From the NCBI GenBank assembly GCA_016788865.1, contig JAEUSB010000095.1, positions 124,001-188,000 of the forward strand: 64,000 bases of DNA. Reading direction: 5' to 3'. The stretch is from Leptospirales bacterium. Lineage in GTDB: Bacteria > Spirochaetota > Leptospiria > Leptospirales > Leptonemataceae. The translations under genes and the position numbers were made by a program. Positions within the stretch are counted from its first letter, which is position 1. Every line of letters starts with the position of its first letter. The notes beneath the pieces were generated by a model. The model saw only the letters and a program-made list of their open reading frames with translations. It made no database searches and was not told where the DNA came from. Shown here piece after piece: positions 51,983-60,464 of the stretch.

Positions 51983-52540
51983 TCAACCAATGGCCAGGTC
52001 TGCCAATCGCTTCTGTTCTGCCCGCTCAACGGCGTGGGCCAACTCACGGACGCAGCGATCAATTAAGTCGCCTAACGTTACGTCATTCCGCATCTTTTCT
52101 TCATCCAGCTCGCCGCGTGAAACGGGCATTGCGAGCGATGCTCCCGGGATTACAGGCACGTTCATCACGCGCAACGTTTCGAGCAGGGCAAGGTTTGCAT
52201 GGGTTGAAGCAGGAGCGGCGTTCAAAACAGCAACAGGCTTGTTTACCAGCTCGCCGGATCCAACAATCCAATCGAGGGCATTCTTCATCACACCGGTAAC
52301 TCCATGGGCATACTCAGGGCTTGCAATGATGACGGCGTCCGCTGCGCGGATTTGCTTTCGGAATTCCAGCACGGCTTCAAAAGGACCGAACTCAACGTCC
52401 GGATTGAATAAGGGCATTGATCCCATGCGGTGAAAGATCGTAACTTCTACGCCGGCAGATCTTTCCTGAATAAGGCGCAGCAGCGCCGAGTTCTTTGAGC
52501 GTGCGCGCAGGCTGCCGGAAATCCCAAGAATCTTGATCAT
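51983..52540 (-). CDS. NADPH-dependent FMN reductase family protein
   Basis: 185 aa from ATG 52540. The flavodoxin-like fold has the FMN phosphate loop GISGSLRARSKNSALLR near the start, DAVIIASPEYAHGVTGVMKNALDWI in the middle and VAVLNAAPASTHANLALLE. Members reduce FMN, quinones, azo dyes or chromate with NAD(P)H. No substrate-specific motif is visible. Located between glyQS (convergent) and the SRPBCC-MarR operon (divergent); a MarR-regulated reductase would make sense but its start is 150 bases from the palindrome. Confidence 0.92.
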   Translation of the reverse strand: MIKILGISGSLRARSKNSALLRLIQERSAGVEVTIFHRMGSMPLFNPDVEFGPFEAVLEFRKQIRAADAVIIASPEYAHGVTGVMKNALDWIVGSGELVNKPVAVLNAAPASTHANLALLETLRVMNVPVIPGASLAMPVSRGELDEEKMRNDVTLGDLIDRCVRELAHAVERAEQKRLADLAIG

Positions 52541-52689
52541 ACAGAGAAATACGCAAACGATCCTGTTCGCTGTTGTCGCGTCGTTTTTTTGCACGCCCCA
52601 CGAGCCGGTCAGCCTGTGCAAACAGGCCAGACCAGACTGACACACCCGGCTTCAAATTGAATTGACAAAAAAAGGGCCCAGATCAAACG

Positions 52690-52703
52690 GTAAACCAGTT
52701 TAC
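52690..52703. promoter_or_regulatory. Perfect palindrome, likely MarR operator
   Basis: GTAAACCAGTTTAC is a perfect inverted repeat (GTAAAC-CA-GTTTAC), 22 bases before the SRPBCC start codon, where a repressor would block transcription. MarR dimers recognise short AT-rich palindromes of this size, and a MarR gene is the second gene of the operon, so autoregulation is likely. Confidence 0.6.
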
Positions 52704-52725
52704 TAATAAAGAAAAGGAGCTCAAT

Positions 52726-53145
52726 ATGTGGAGTAAATCGTTCTCAAAGAAGGTCAGTTCGGTCAGAGTCCAGGACTTATGGAAAGTCTGGTCTGACGTC
52801 AACCAGTGGCATACATGGCAGACTGACCTGGATTTTGCGCGACTTGAGGGACCGTTCGTTGCCGGGAATTCATTCCTACTGCGGCCCAAAGGAGGCCCGG
52901 AAATCAAAATCCAGTTGCTCAGTGTCCAGGAAAATCGGGAATTCACGGACCTGACTCGTTTTCCACTTGCCAGGATGTACGGGGCGCATGAATTCCTCGA
53001 GCAAGACGGCGAGCTGGAAATAAAAACTACAATTAGCATTGAAGGTCCGCTTGCATTTCTGTGGCGTAAGCTCGTAGCAGAAGATGTTGCGAATAGTTTA
53101 CCCGCTCAAACAGAAGCGTTAGTCGACAGGGTAAGGAATGGCTAA
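52726..53145 (+). CDS. SRPBCC (START-like) family protein
   Basis: 139 aa, ATG behind AAAGGAGC. The pattern VQDLWKVWSDVNQWHTWQTDLDFARLEG, then GNSFLLRPKGGPEIKIQLLSV and FLWRKLVAEDVANSLPAQTEALVD, is typical of polyketide_cyc2/SRPBCC proteins. These have a hydrophobic ligand cavity and no fixed catalytic residues. The MarR gene overlaps its end by eight bases, a common pairing. The ligand is unknown; a hydrophobic compound also sensed by the MarR protein is plausible. Confidence 0.88.
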   Translation: MWSKSFSKKVSSVRVQDLWKVWSDVNQWHTWQTDLDFARLEGPFVAGNSFLLRPKGGPEIKIQLLSVQENREFTDLTRFPLARMYGAHEFLEQDGELEIKTTISIEGPLAFLWRKLVAEDVANSLPAQTEALVDRVRNG

Positions 53146-53611
53146 ATCGGCGTTCAAGCATGCCTCGGCAGATGCAAGTCCTGGGTTCTTACTCTGGAAG
53201 CTAACCACGCTCTGGCGACAGAAGCTGGAAGAGATACTGGGTCGGTACGGAATCAATCAGACCCAATATGCCATCCTGGCCTCGCTGAAGTGGTTTGAAG
53301 AACAGGGTGAGCCCACCACGCAATCGCATCTTGTGGAGCATGCTAAGATCGAGAAGATGACCGTCTCAAAATCAATTCGCCTGCTTGAGCAAGCCGGATT
53401 CGTTTTGCGTAGCACGTCAACCCGTGATCAGCGTGCTGTTGCAGTTAGATTCACAGAGTCTGGATCAAAAATAATCCGGAAAGCAATTGCAGCGGTTGAG
53501 AACGCGGACGACGAGTTCTTTGGCGTTTTGAATCAAAGGCAGCTTGCGGAGTTCAAGACGTTAACCGCTGACTTGATTGGGAAAAACGGATCCAGCGATA
53601 TTGCCGGATAG
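53138..53611 (+). CDS. MarR-family transcriptional regulator
   Basis: 157 aa. The winged helix lies at about residues 45-115: INQTQYAILASLKWFEEQGE, QSHLVEHAKIEKMTVSKSIRLLEQAGFVLRS and the wing STSTRDQRAVAVRFTESG with the conserved DxR. Flanking helices make the dimer. It probably represses its own operon through the palindrome at 52690-52703 and releases DNA on binding a small phenolic or lipophilic ligand. Start overlaps the SRPBCC gene by eight bases. Confidence 0.92.
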   Translation: MAKSAFKHASADASPGFLLWKLTTLWRQKLEEILGRYGINQTQYAILASLKWFEEQGEPTTQSHLVEHAKIEKMTVSKSIRLLEQAGFVLRSTSTRDQRAVAVRFTESGSKIIRKAIAAVENADDEFFGVLNQRQLAEFKTLTADLIGKNGSSDIAG

Positions 53612-53615
53612 CCGC

Positions 53616-54050
53616 TCAGCCTACTGACTTTTCAATCCGCGTAAGGTGTGCATCTCTATGCAGGAAACGCTTGAACCAGCGGTCTCTTCCGGTTCTCTCA
53701 AGCTCAGCTAGCCTTGACGCATCGAGTTTCGATACGAGTTGATCCATGCTTTCAAACGCCTCTACCGCCATTTTTGCACCGGCCTGAAATTCGATCCCCG
53801 CTGAAATCTCGCGAATCGAATCATTGATTGCAAATACATTGTCTCCGTCCGGAACTGCTGTGAGCACCCCGCTAGAAGTCCATTTCTCAATACGGATCTG
53901 CGTCATCTTCTCCCAGAATGCAAGGTGAACAATCATTGTACCTATTGTCCATCCGCCTCCAATGTCCTTGCGCCAGAGCGATGGGTCTAACCGGCCAAGG
54001 AGACTCCGCAACCTGTCTGTTTGGCCTTTGTTCTCAGCTCGAAAGTCCAT
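53616..54050 (-). CDS. DinB-like four-helix protein
   Basis: 144 aa. The order [42 protein letters not shown], with a His in the second helix and a C-terminal [16 protein letters not shown] containing further His residues, fits the DinB/YfiT-like metalloenzyme superfamily. Typical members bind a divalent metal through three His and may be thiol-dependent transferases. All candidates are present but the substrate is unknown. Convergent with the MarR gene, with four bases between stops. Confidence 0.82.
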   Translation of the reverse strand: MDFRAENKGQTDRLRSLLGRLDPSLWRKDIGGGWTIGTMIVHLAFWEKMTQIRIEKWTSSGVLTAVPDGDNVFAINDSIREISAGIEFQAGAKMAVEAFESMDQLVSKLDASRLAELERTGRDRWFKRFLHRDAHLTRIEKSVG

Positions 54051-54212
54051 TTCAATATCCCGGATGGAAGGGATAGAATGTCAAATCTTGTTAGATCGCA
54101 ATGGAAAAATAGTGTGGACGATTGGCTGACCGGAAAGCAGATTCAAACTCGTATCTGCCTACAGAGCCAGACGTTTTTGAAAACAATAAGTATCATCATA
54201 GGAGTTAGGAAT

Positions 54213-54470
54213 ATGGAGAACAAGACAAAGATTCTAATGGCAGCCGCGTTAACCGGAATGGCGCTCGCGGGAGCTGTAAGCGCGGGCACCCTGATGGAGG
54301 AGCGCGGCAAATGTTACGGCGTGAATGCCTGCAAAGGAAAGGGTGAGTGTGGCACAAAAGAAAACGCCTGCGCCGGTCAGAATTCATGCAAAGGCAAATC
54401 CTGGATTGCCTTGACCAAGAAGGAATGCGAAGCTAAGGGCGGAAAATTCGAACCAGGCTCTGGTATGTAA
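54213..54470 (+). CDS. Bufferin-like Cys-rich secreted peptide (BufA2 type)
   Basis: 85 aa from ATG 54213 with AGGAG nine bases upstream; the longer frame from 54021 has no such site. A signal peptide ends near AGAVSAG. The mature part carries six Cys (residues 34, 40, 46, 53, 59, 72) in the repeating [15 protein letters not shown] and [15 protein letters not shown] pattern with CEAKGGKF at the end. This matches the small DUF2282-related/BufA2 family, described as periplasmic copper-binding metallophores whose Cys are modified by a DUF692 (MNIO) enzyme. No DUF692 or BufC partner is in the window. Neighbouring cueR and copZA support a copper role. Confidence 0.83.
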   Translation: MENKTKILMAAALTGMALAGAVSAGTLMEERGKCYGVNACKGKGECGTKENACAGQNSCKGKSWIALTKKECEAKGGKFEPGSGM

Positions 54471-54472
54471 GG

Positions 54473-54865
54473 CTACGTGTTTGATTCCAGATTGTCCAGG
54501 ATTGGACAATCTGGTCGGCTGTCCCCATGACAGTTCTTTGCAAGGTGCCGCAGTGCAGAGGCCATGGATTGCAGTTCCGCGATCTTCTTCTCCAGCGATG
54601 CAATGTGTGACTGGGTCAGGTCTTTGACTTGAGCACTGCTTCTGGATTTGTTTCGCCACAGGCTAACGAGTTTTTTGATTTCTTGCAAAGGAAATCCAAG
54701 CGTGCGGGCTCGCTTGATAAAGCGCAGGATGTGCACATCGTTTTCCGAGTAGATTCGGTATCCCGCCTCGCTCCTGCTGACTCGGGGCAGAAGTCCAATT
54801 GATTCGTAGTGACGAATCAGGCGCGCGTCTACTCCTGATGCCGTTCCTGCCTGGCCGATGTTCAT
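54473..54865 (-). CDS. cueR: MerR-family Cu(I) sensor CueR
   Basis: 130 aa. The winged-helix head reads NIGQAGTASGVDARLIRHYE and LLPRVSRSEAGYRIYSENDV, followed by a dimerisation coiled coil. The metal loop is NCHGDSRPDCPIL with Cys 112 and Cys 120, exactly the CueR positions, and residue 77 is Ser, the hallmark of monovalent-ion (Cu/Ag/Au) sensors. It should activate copZ-copA from the 19-bp-spaced promoter at 54980. A second copy of the same dyad lies just upstream of its own start, so it probably autoregulates. Convergent with the bufferin gene, two bases between stops. Confidence 0.93.
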   Translation of the reverse strand: MNIGQAGTASGVDARLIRHYESIGLLPRVSRSEAGYRIYSENDVHILRFIKRARTLGFPLQEIKKLVSLWRNKSRSSAQVKDLTQSHIASLEKKIAELQSMASALRHLAKNCHGDSRPDCPILDNLESNT

Positions 54866-54869
54866 ACTT

Positions 54870-54899
54870 CAGCTAACCTTCCAGGCATTGGAATGTCAA
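54870..54899 (-). promoter_or_regulatory. CueR-type box before cueR
   Basis: On the minus strand TTGACA (54899-54894) is followed by TTCCAATGCCTGGAAG, the same 16-mer as in the copZ promoter, and a weak TAGCTG -10 (54875-54870). The -10 ends only five bases before the cueR ATG, so transcription would start at or near the start codon and the mRNA would be leaderless. Confidence 0.6.
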
Positions 54900-54979
54900 G
54901 CAAAGGGGTGTTCTCGGCAGGATCCACTGACAATTCCCTGAAAATCTAGCTTTTTTTGAACAGTTTTTTCTTTGGGCTA

Positions 54980-55010
54980 TTGACCTTCCAATGCCTGGAA
55001 GCCCTATACT
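54980..55010 (+). promoter_or_regulatory. CueR-activated promoter of copZ-copA
   Basis: The -35 TTGACC (54980-54985) and -10 TATACT (55005-55010) are separated by 19 bases, the overlong spacing typical of MerR-type promoters. The spacer holds the dyad CTTCC-AATGCC-TGGAAG. The ribosome site AGGAGG and ATG of copZ follow at 55029 and 55039. With cueR divergent, this is a textbook copper-inducible promoter. Confidence 0.88.
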
Positions 55011-55038
55011 GGAATGAGTCAGTAGTCAGGAGGATTAT

Positions 55039-55260
55039 ATGTTGGAATACAAAGCAAGTGGAATGACGTGTCGGAGTTGTGTGGCGCACGTCACAAAAGC
55101 CGTCAAATCGGTTGACCCGCTCGCCGGAGTAACGGTTGATTTATCAAACCAGACCATTCGTGTGGAAGGCAACGGTGACGCAGAGGCCATTCGTCTGGCA
55201 ATTGAGGCGGAGGGTTATCCGGTTTCCGGATTCACCACCCTTCAGGCGACAGCGCAATGA
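55039..55260 (+). CDS. copZ: Copper chaperone, HMA domain
   Basis: 73 aa, a single heavy-metal-associated domain with [16 protein letters not shown] (Cys 11 and Cys 14) and the beta-alpha-beta pattern [14 protein letters not shown] and [12 protein letters not shown]. It carries Cu(I) in the cytoplasm to CopA. Ribosome site AGGAGG and the CueR promoter precede it; its TGA overlaps the copA ATG by four bases, so the two are translationally coupled. Confidence 0.93.
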   Translation: MLEYKASGMTCRSCVAHVTKAVKSVDPLAGVTVDLSNQTIRVEGNGDAEAIRLAIEAEGYPVSGFTTLQATAQ

Positions 55261-57449
55261 ATGAGAAGAAAGAGCTTACCCTCGACCTGTTCGGAATGAC
55301 CTGCGCCAATTGTGCCATGCGCATTCAACGTGGCCTTGGTAGTGCTGCCGGGGTCGAGGAAGCTCGAGTCAATTTTGCCCGGGAAACCGCGTTTGTCCGT
55401 GTTGATGCGGGCACGGATCCCCGTGGCCTAATCGAGGCGGTTGAAAAGCTGGGTTATACTGCGGCTATCAGTAGCGGCAATCAGAGAAGCACGGACGAAA
55501 AGCACCGCCAGGCAGCCACAAAGATGCGAAATCGATTCTTGATTTCTGCGCTTCTCTCGCTTCCCTTGATTTATACGATGGTGGGCCATTTTAGAGCCCT
55601 GGCGTTTCTACCAATGCCCCATTGGATTATGGATCCGTGGGTTCAGTTCCTATTGGCGACTCCGGTTCAATTCTGGATTGGATTTCCGTTCTACAATGGC
55701 GCCTATCGTTCTATCAAGAATGGCGCGGCCAATATGGATGTTCTCGTAGCACTGGGTACATCCGCCGCCTTCGGATACAGCCTTTACTCTATGTTTACGG
55801 GCAAGGCGGGCCTCTATTTTGAAACGTCGGCCGTTTTGATCACCTTCCTTGTCGGGGGAAAATGGTTGGAGGCAATAGCCCGTGGCCGTAGCTCGGAAGC
55901 AATTCGCAGTCTCCTGAATCTGAAACCGGAACGGGCCACCGTTAAGCGGGAGAATGAATGGATTGAAATCCCGGCTGAGTTTGTGCGCGTTGGCGATACA
56001 ATTCTAGTTCGTCCCGGAGAGAAAATCCCAACGGATGCCATCGTCAGTGAAGGTAGCAGCGCCATTGACGAATCCATGCTCACAGGCGAAAGCCTGCCCA
56101 TCGAAAAGGCAGTCGGTAGCACAGTCCTTGGAGGAACGGTCAACGGCACGGGAAGTCTAACGGTTCGAGCTACCGCGACTGGAGACCAAACGGTGCTCGC
56201 ATCCATTGTGAAGATTGTTGAAGAAGCGCAAGGGTCGCACGCGCCACTTCAGCGAGTTGCCGATCGAATTTCCAGTGTGTTTGTACCTACCGTGATTGTA
56301 GCATCGATTTTGACACTTGTAGCGTGGCTTCTTATCGATGTTGACAACGTTAGTCGCGCTCTTGAAAATGCAATTGCCGTCATTGTAATCGCATGCCCGT
56401 GCGCTCTGGGGTTGGCCACACCAGTTTCACTCCTGGTTGGCACAGGACGCGCTGCCAGTCTTGGCATTCTGTTCCGGAACGCAGAAGCACTTGAGGCAGT
56501 TGCTACTCTTGAACAGATCGCCTTTGACAAAACAGGTACCCTGACCGAGGGGAAGCCGCGCGTGAGCCTAATCCATTCGACTGCAGCAGCCGATGATGCG
56601 GTGCTGGGAGCTGTAGCTGCGGTGGAGACGCGCTCCGAACATCCGCTGGCGACAGCAATCGTCAATGAGGCTAAGCGACGTGGAATTGAAATTGGAAAAG
56701 CCACAGATGTTCAAGTCGAACCGGGGGGCGGCGTCCGCGGGCGGCTGGGCGATTCGCTCGTGATCGCTGGAAATCTTCGGTTCCTGACGGAGTCCGGTGC
56801 CACGCCTCCAGAGGATCTGGTATCACGAATGTCATCAGCTGAAGGTGAAGGCAGGACGATCGTATGGGCCCGTATCTGGGGTACATATGATCATTGGGTA
56901 GCGATTGCTCTTGAGGACTCACTAAAGGAAAGCAGCGTCCATGCCGTTGAGCGCTTAAAGCAACTCGGCATAGCTCCTTTGATTCTAAGCGGAGACAACC
57001 TGCCAACGGTTGGCCGAATCGCAAACGCTCTTGGAATTGCGAACTTCTCCGCATCGCTTAGCCCGGCAAACAAAGTAAAGAAGGTAGCCGACCTGAGGCA
57101 GCAGGGAATTCGGATAGGCATGGCCGGGGACGGAATCAATGATGCGCCGGCTCTGGCGGCTGCGACTGTTGGATTTGCAATGGGCAACGGTACGGACGTG
57201 GCCAAACAAACCGCGCAGGTAATTCTTGTTAAGGGTGACCTCGCGCGCATGGCGGATGCTATTGCCGTCGGCCGTGCCACTGTGCATAACATTCGGCAGA
57301 ATTTCTTTTGGGCGCTGTTGTACAACGGACTTGGCATACCGGTGGCTGCGTTAGGTTTCCTGGCGCCCTGGATTGCGGGTGCTGCTATGGCCATGAGTTC
57401 GGTTTCGGTGATTCTAAACGCCTTACGCCTCAAGCGCGTGCGAATTTGA
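55257..57449 (+). CDS. copA: Cu(I)-exporting P1B-type ATPase
   Basis: 730 aa with one N-terminal HMA domain (FGMTCANC, Cys 16/19). Eight transmembrane helices include the metal-binding CPC at residues 380-382 ([16 protein letters not shown]). The phosphorylated Asp 424 is in [12 protein letters not shown], the P1B-specific HP in SEHPLATAI and the hinge in [11 protein letters not shown]. The actuator TGE lies in [11 protein letters not shown]. Near the end [17 protein letters not shown] and [15 protein letters not shown] are P1B-1 signatures for Cu(I)/Ag(I). Exports cytosolic copper to the periplasm. Confidence 0.96.
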   Translation: MNEKKELTLDLFGMTCANCAMRIQRGLGSAAGVEEARVNFARETAFVRVDAGTDPRGLIEAVEKLGYTAAISSGNQRSTDEKHRQAATKMRNRFLISALLSLPLIYTMVGHFRALAFLPMPHWIMDPWVQFLLATPVQFWIGFPFYNGAYRSIKNGAANMDVLVALGTSAAFGYSLYSMFTGKAGLYFETSAVLITFLVGGKWLEAIARGRSSEAIRSLLNLKPERATVKRENEWIEIPAEFVRVGDTILVRPGEKIPTDAIVSEGSSAIDESMLTGESLPIEKAVGSTVLGGTVNGTGSLTVRATATGDQTVLASIVKIVEEAQGSHAPLQRVADRISSVFVPTVIVASILTLVAWLLIDVDNVSRALENAIAVIVIACPCALGLATPVSLLVGTGRAASLGILFRNAEALEAVATLEQIAFDKTGTLTEGKPRVSLIHSTAAADDAVLGAVAAVETRSEHPLATAIVNEAKRRGIEIGKATDVQVEPGGGVRGRLGDSLVIAGNLRFLTESGATPPEDLVSRMSSAEGEGRTIVWARIWGTYDHWVAIALEDSLKESSVHAVERLKQLGIAPLILSGDNLPTVGRIANALGIANFSASLSPANKVKKVADLRQQGIRIGMAGDGINDAPALAAATVGFAMGNGTDVAKQTAQVILVKGDLARMADAIAVGRATVHNIRQNFFWALLYNGLGIPVAALGFLAPWIAGAAMAMSSVSVILNALRLKRVRI

Positions 57450-57552
57450 GAATTTTCGCGAGGAGTCGCAGTTTTTAGTCGGCATAGCCTCTGGGTTCAA
57501 GCCGGCTTTCCGGGTCGTGCCGAATTTAGTGCGGAGAGTATGGAGGCTCCGC

Positions 57553-59442
57553 ATGAAACCAAAACAAAATCCAACGAACCTGGCTGAGGTGTACCGGCAA
57601 AGTGCCGAACGCTTTGGCGATACAGCTGCTTTCTGTACCCGGAACGAGGAGAAAAAGTTTGTCCCAATTACGTTTCGGGAATTATACGAAGCCGGCGTAA
57701 ACCTGGCCACTGCATTGATCGACCTGGGCGTCAAGGCGCGTGATCACGTGGTTATTCTGGCAGACAATCGGAGGGAATGGATCATTGCCGACTACGGCAC
57801 CATTCTCTGCGGCGCGGCTGACGTGCCCCGGGGAACGGACGTGACAGACGGAGACGTTCAATACATCGTTCCGCATTCTGACGCGAGGGTAGTGTTCGTT
57901 GAAAACGGTTCAACGCTGAGCAAAGTTCAAAGGAACCTCAATCACCTAACAGATATTAGGTGTATCATCGTTATGGATGATGAGGGAGTCTCAGTGGGCC
58001 ACCAAGTCATGCGAATGACGGATTTGATCTCAAAGGGAAGGGAGCTCAGGAGCAAAGGAGACAAGCGAGTTGAAGATCGTATGGCGGGAATCAAGCCTGA
58101 CGATTTGTTCACGATCATATACACGTCCGGGACCACCGGTGCGCCCAAAGGTGTGATGCTGACTCACGCCAATATGATTTCCCAGCTGGTAAACATTCCC
58201 ATTGATATTGGACCAGGGGATCGATTTCTTTCCATTCTTCCTGTATGGCATAGTTTCGAGCGAGTGTTCGAAATGGGCACAATCGCCCGAGGTGCAACCC
58301 AGTATTACTCGAATGTGCGTAACATTCGCGAAGACATGCGCCTGGTTCAGCCAACGTTTATGGCTTCAGCTCCGCGTTTGTGGGAAAGTGTTCACCAGGG
58401 AATTCAAGCAAAAGTACAATCGAGTCCTCTGATCAGTCGTGTTCTGTTTCGTGCCGCATACTTCTGCGCGCAGCGCGTAAAACGAGCCATCCGGTTTCTG
58501 CGTGGCAATCAATTGGACCTTGAAGGTAGGAATCCAATCTGGTCGTTCTGTCTAGCACTGTGGCACATTCCAATGGTCGGGCTATTCTTTCTACCGCACT
58601 TAGCCCTGGATGCAATTGTATTGCGGAAGATTCGGGCTGCCACCGGAGGGGAACTGCGCGGAACCGTTTCCGGTGGCGGAGCCTTGCCGTTTCATATCGA
58701 TGAGTTTTTTAACACAATTGGAATTCCCGTGTATGAAGGCTATGGGCTGACAGAGACATCGCCTGGACTGGCCTTTCGCACACCTGGAAGGCTTGTACTG
58801 GGTAGCGTTGGTGCCATGTTCCCGCAGACCGAGTTGCGCCTGGTCGATGTCGATTCCCGCAAGATTATTTATCCTCCGACGCGTGGCGTAAAAGGGGAAG
58901 TACACGTTCGCGGACCACAGGTTATGAAGGGATATTACAAGGCATCCGAGATGACTGCGCGAGTACTGACTGGCGACGGCTGGTTCAATACCGGTGACCT
59001 GGGTTTAATGACTTACAACAATACTCTAAAGCTTGTTGGACGATCCAAAGAGACAGTAGTGTTGTTGAATGGGGAAAACGTTGAACCCGTACCAATAGAA
59101 AATAAGATCATGCAATCACCGTTGATTGACCACGTGATGATAGTTGGGCAGGACAAAAACTTTCTGGGGGCGCTTGTAGTTCCTGTGCTGGACCGATTCA
59201 AGGAGCACGGTAGCACGCACGAGGATCTGGCGAGAAGTGAAGAAGTTCGACGCGCAATCTTGAAAGAAGTCAGAGATTCGGTCACGTCGCAGAATGGATT
59301 CAAGGCGTTTGAGCGCGTAAACGATGTCCGACTTTTACCCAAGACATTCGAGGTTGGCGATGAGCTGTCTGCCAAGATGTCGATGAAACGCCATATCATC
59401 ACCGAAAAATATCAGACCCTGATAGAGTCGATGTACATATGA
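57553..59442 (+). CDS. Long-chain acyl-CoA synthetase (AMP-binding)
   Basis: 629 aa from ATG 57553 behind TGGAGG; earlier in-frame starts lack a site. Adenylation motifs: the P-loop-like TIIYTSGTTGAPKGVMLTHANM, YGLTETSPGLAFRT, and MKGYYKASEMTARVLTGDGWFNTGDLG, quoted in parts. The C-terminal swivel with GRSKETVVLLNGENVEPVPIE uses the long-chain (FAA/FadD15-like) pattern. It activates fatty acids to acyl-CoA, consistent with the acyl-CoA dehydrogenase elsewhere in the window and with fatty-acid-using leptospires. A central hydrophobic segment (ALWHIPMVGLFFLPHLAL) suggests membrane association. Confidence 0.94.
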   Translation: MKPKQNPTNLAEVYRQSAERFGDTAAFCTRNEEKKFVPITFRELYEAGVNLATALIDLGVKARDHVVILADNRREWIIADYGTILCGAADVPRGTDVTDGDVQYIVPHSDARVVFVENGSTLSKVQRNLNHLTDIRCIIVMDDEGVSVGHQVMRMTDLISKGRELRSKGDKRVEDRMAGIKPDDLFTIIYTSGTTGAPKGVMLTHANMISQLVNIPIDIGPGDRFLSILPVWHSFERVFEMGTIARGATQYYSNVRNIREDMRLVQPTFMASAPRLWESVHQGIQAKVQSSPLISRVLFRAAYFCAQRVKRAIRFLRGNQLDLEGRNPIWSFCLALWHIPMVGLFFLPHLALDAIVLRKIRAATGGELRGTVSGGGALPFHIDEFFNTIGIPVYEGYGLTETSPGLAFRTPGRLVLGSVGAMFPQTELRLVDVDSRKIIYPPTRGVKGEVHVRGPQVMKGYYKASEMTARVLTGDGWFNTGDLGLMTYNNTLKLVGRSKETVVLLNGENVEPVPIENKIMQSPLIDHVMIVGQDKNFLGALVVPVLDRFKEHGSTHEDLARSEEVRRAILKEVRDSVTSQNGFKAFERVNDVRLLPKTFEVGDELSAKMSMKRHIITEKYQTLIESMYI

Positions 59443-59455
59443 AAAGCCTGAGTGA

Positions 59456-59602
59456 CTCTTCTGTGAAAAGCTTCGGGCGGAAGGCGCCAAACTCAAGGTT
59501 GAATTTGGGCCTGGACTGCCGCATATCTGGCCTCTGCTACCAATGCATGAAGGAAAGCTTGCACTCAGATTGATTGCAGAATTCATTCGCAGTTGCGCAT
59601 GA
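59456..59602 (+). pseudogene. 3' remnant of an alpha/beta-hydrolase (esterase)
   Basis: The frame reads from just after a TGA through EKLRAEGAKLKVEFGPGLPH, then IWPLLPMHEGKLALRLIAEF and IRS-CA before its stop. This is the usual last 45 residues of acetyl-esterase/lipase-type alpha/beta hydrolases, including the catalytic-His motif GLPHIWPLLP. There is no start codon, and the rest of the gene is missing; the acyl-CoA synthetase ends 14 bases upstream. Its TGA overlaps the AraC ATG (ATGA), as if the esterase gene once preceded AraC in an operon and was cut by a deletion. Confidence 0.62.
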
Positions 59603-60381
59603 CTGGAAACGATGCCAATAGCCTGAGGCAATTCCTGGTCTGGCGGAACCTGGCCACATACCGCGGTCTGGGTTTTGCCAGTCACAGGCACAGCCATTTC
59701 TATATTCAGATCTGTTTGCCGGATAACGGAGAGGTCAAATTGCGCGGGCGCAGCGGGGTTACGCACTCGTATCAAATCGCCTGTATCCCGTCCGGCGCAA
59801 GCCACGAAATGGATCCGGTGGACGGAAGCATGACGCTTATCTATCTGGATCCATTGACGACCGGACTGGGCCTTTTCGCGGGTCGAATCCCTGAGCCGGA
59901 TCACGCAGCTTTTGAAATGAAAGATCTCGTTTCCGAATCAAAAAAGGAGCAGGTTCGAGAGGCTGTTCAAAAACCGGGAGCCGGAGTCAGATCGGAAATC
60001 ATGCGCATACTGGATGGTTGCTGGACCCGGTCGCCGCAGCACAAACTGGATCCACGCATTGAGCGGAGCATTGCGGGGGCAGAACCGGAATCATTTTGCT
60101 TAGACAATCTAGCACGTGAAGCGGGTTTGTCCGTTAGTCGCTTTCGTCATCTCTTTAAGGAGGAGACAGGAGTTGCCTTCCTGGACTACAGACTGTGGCT
60201 GAAAGTGAAGCAAGCGGTGCATCATATGGCCGAGCATCCAGATCTGGCATTGGCCGCCTACGACGCCGGATTTGCCGATCAAGCGCATTTCAGTCGCGTA
60301 TTCAGACGATCTTTCGGAATGAACCCATCAGAGTTCACAAAGAGGACCTTTCCATTTACGGTTTCATTCTTTGCGGATTGA
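59599..60381 (+). CDS. AraC-family transcriptional regulator
   Basis: About 260 aa from ATG 59599 (TTG 59593 also possible). An N-terminal cupin-like ligand domain (SHRHSHFYIQICLPDNGEVKL and QIACIPSGASHEMDP) precedes two helix-turn-helices: LDNLAREAGLSVSRFRHLFKEETGVAFLDYRLW and ALAAYDAGFADQAHFSRVFRRSFGMNPSEF, the classic AraC signature. Targets unknown; its former operon partner may have been the decayed esterase directly upstream. Confidence 0.92.
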   Translation: MTGNDANSLRQFLVWRNLATYRGLGFASHRHSHFYIQICLPDNGEVKLRGRSGVTHSYQIACIPSGASHEMDPVDGSMTLIYLDPLTTGLGLFAGRIPEPDHAAFEMKDLVSESKKEQVREAVQKPGAGVRSEIMRILDGCWTRSPQHKLDPRIERSIAGAEPESFCLDNLAREAGLSVSRFRHLFKEETGVAFLDYRLWLKVKQAVHHMAEHPDLALAAYDAGFADQAHFSRVFRRSFGMNPSEFTKRTFPFTVSFFAD

Positions 60382-60464
60382 GAAATCGTTTAGAAGCTGC
60401 GGGAGATTATTGAAACTGAAAGAGCAGGTCCGGCCGGAGCCGGACCCGAAATAAGATTGATCGC

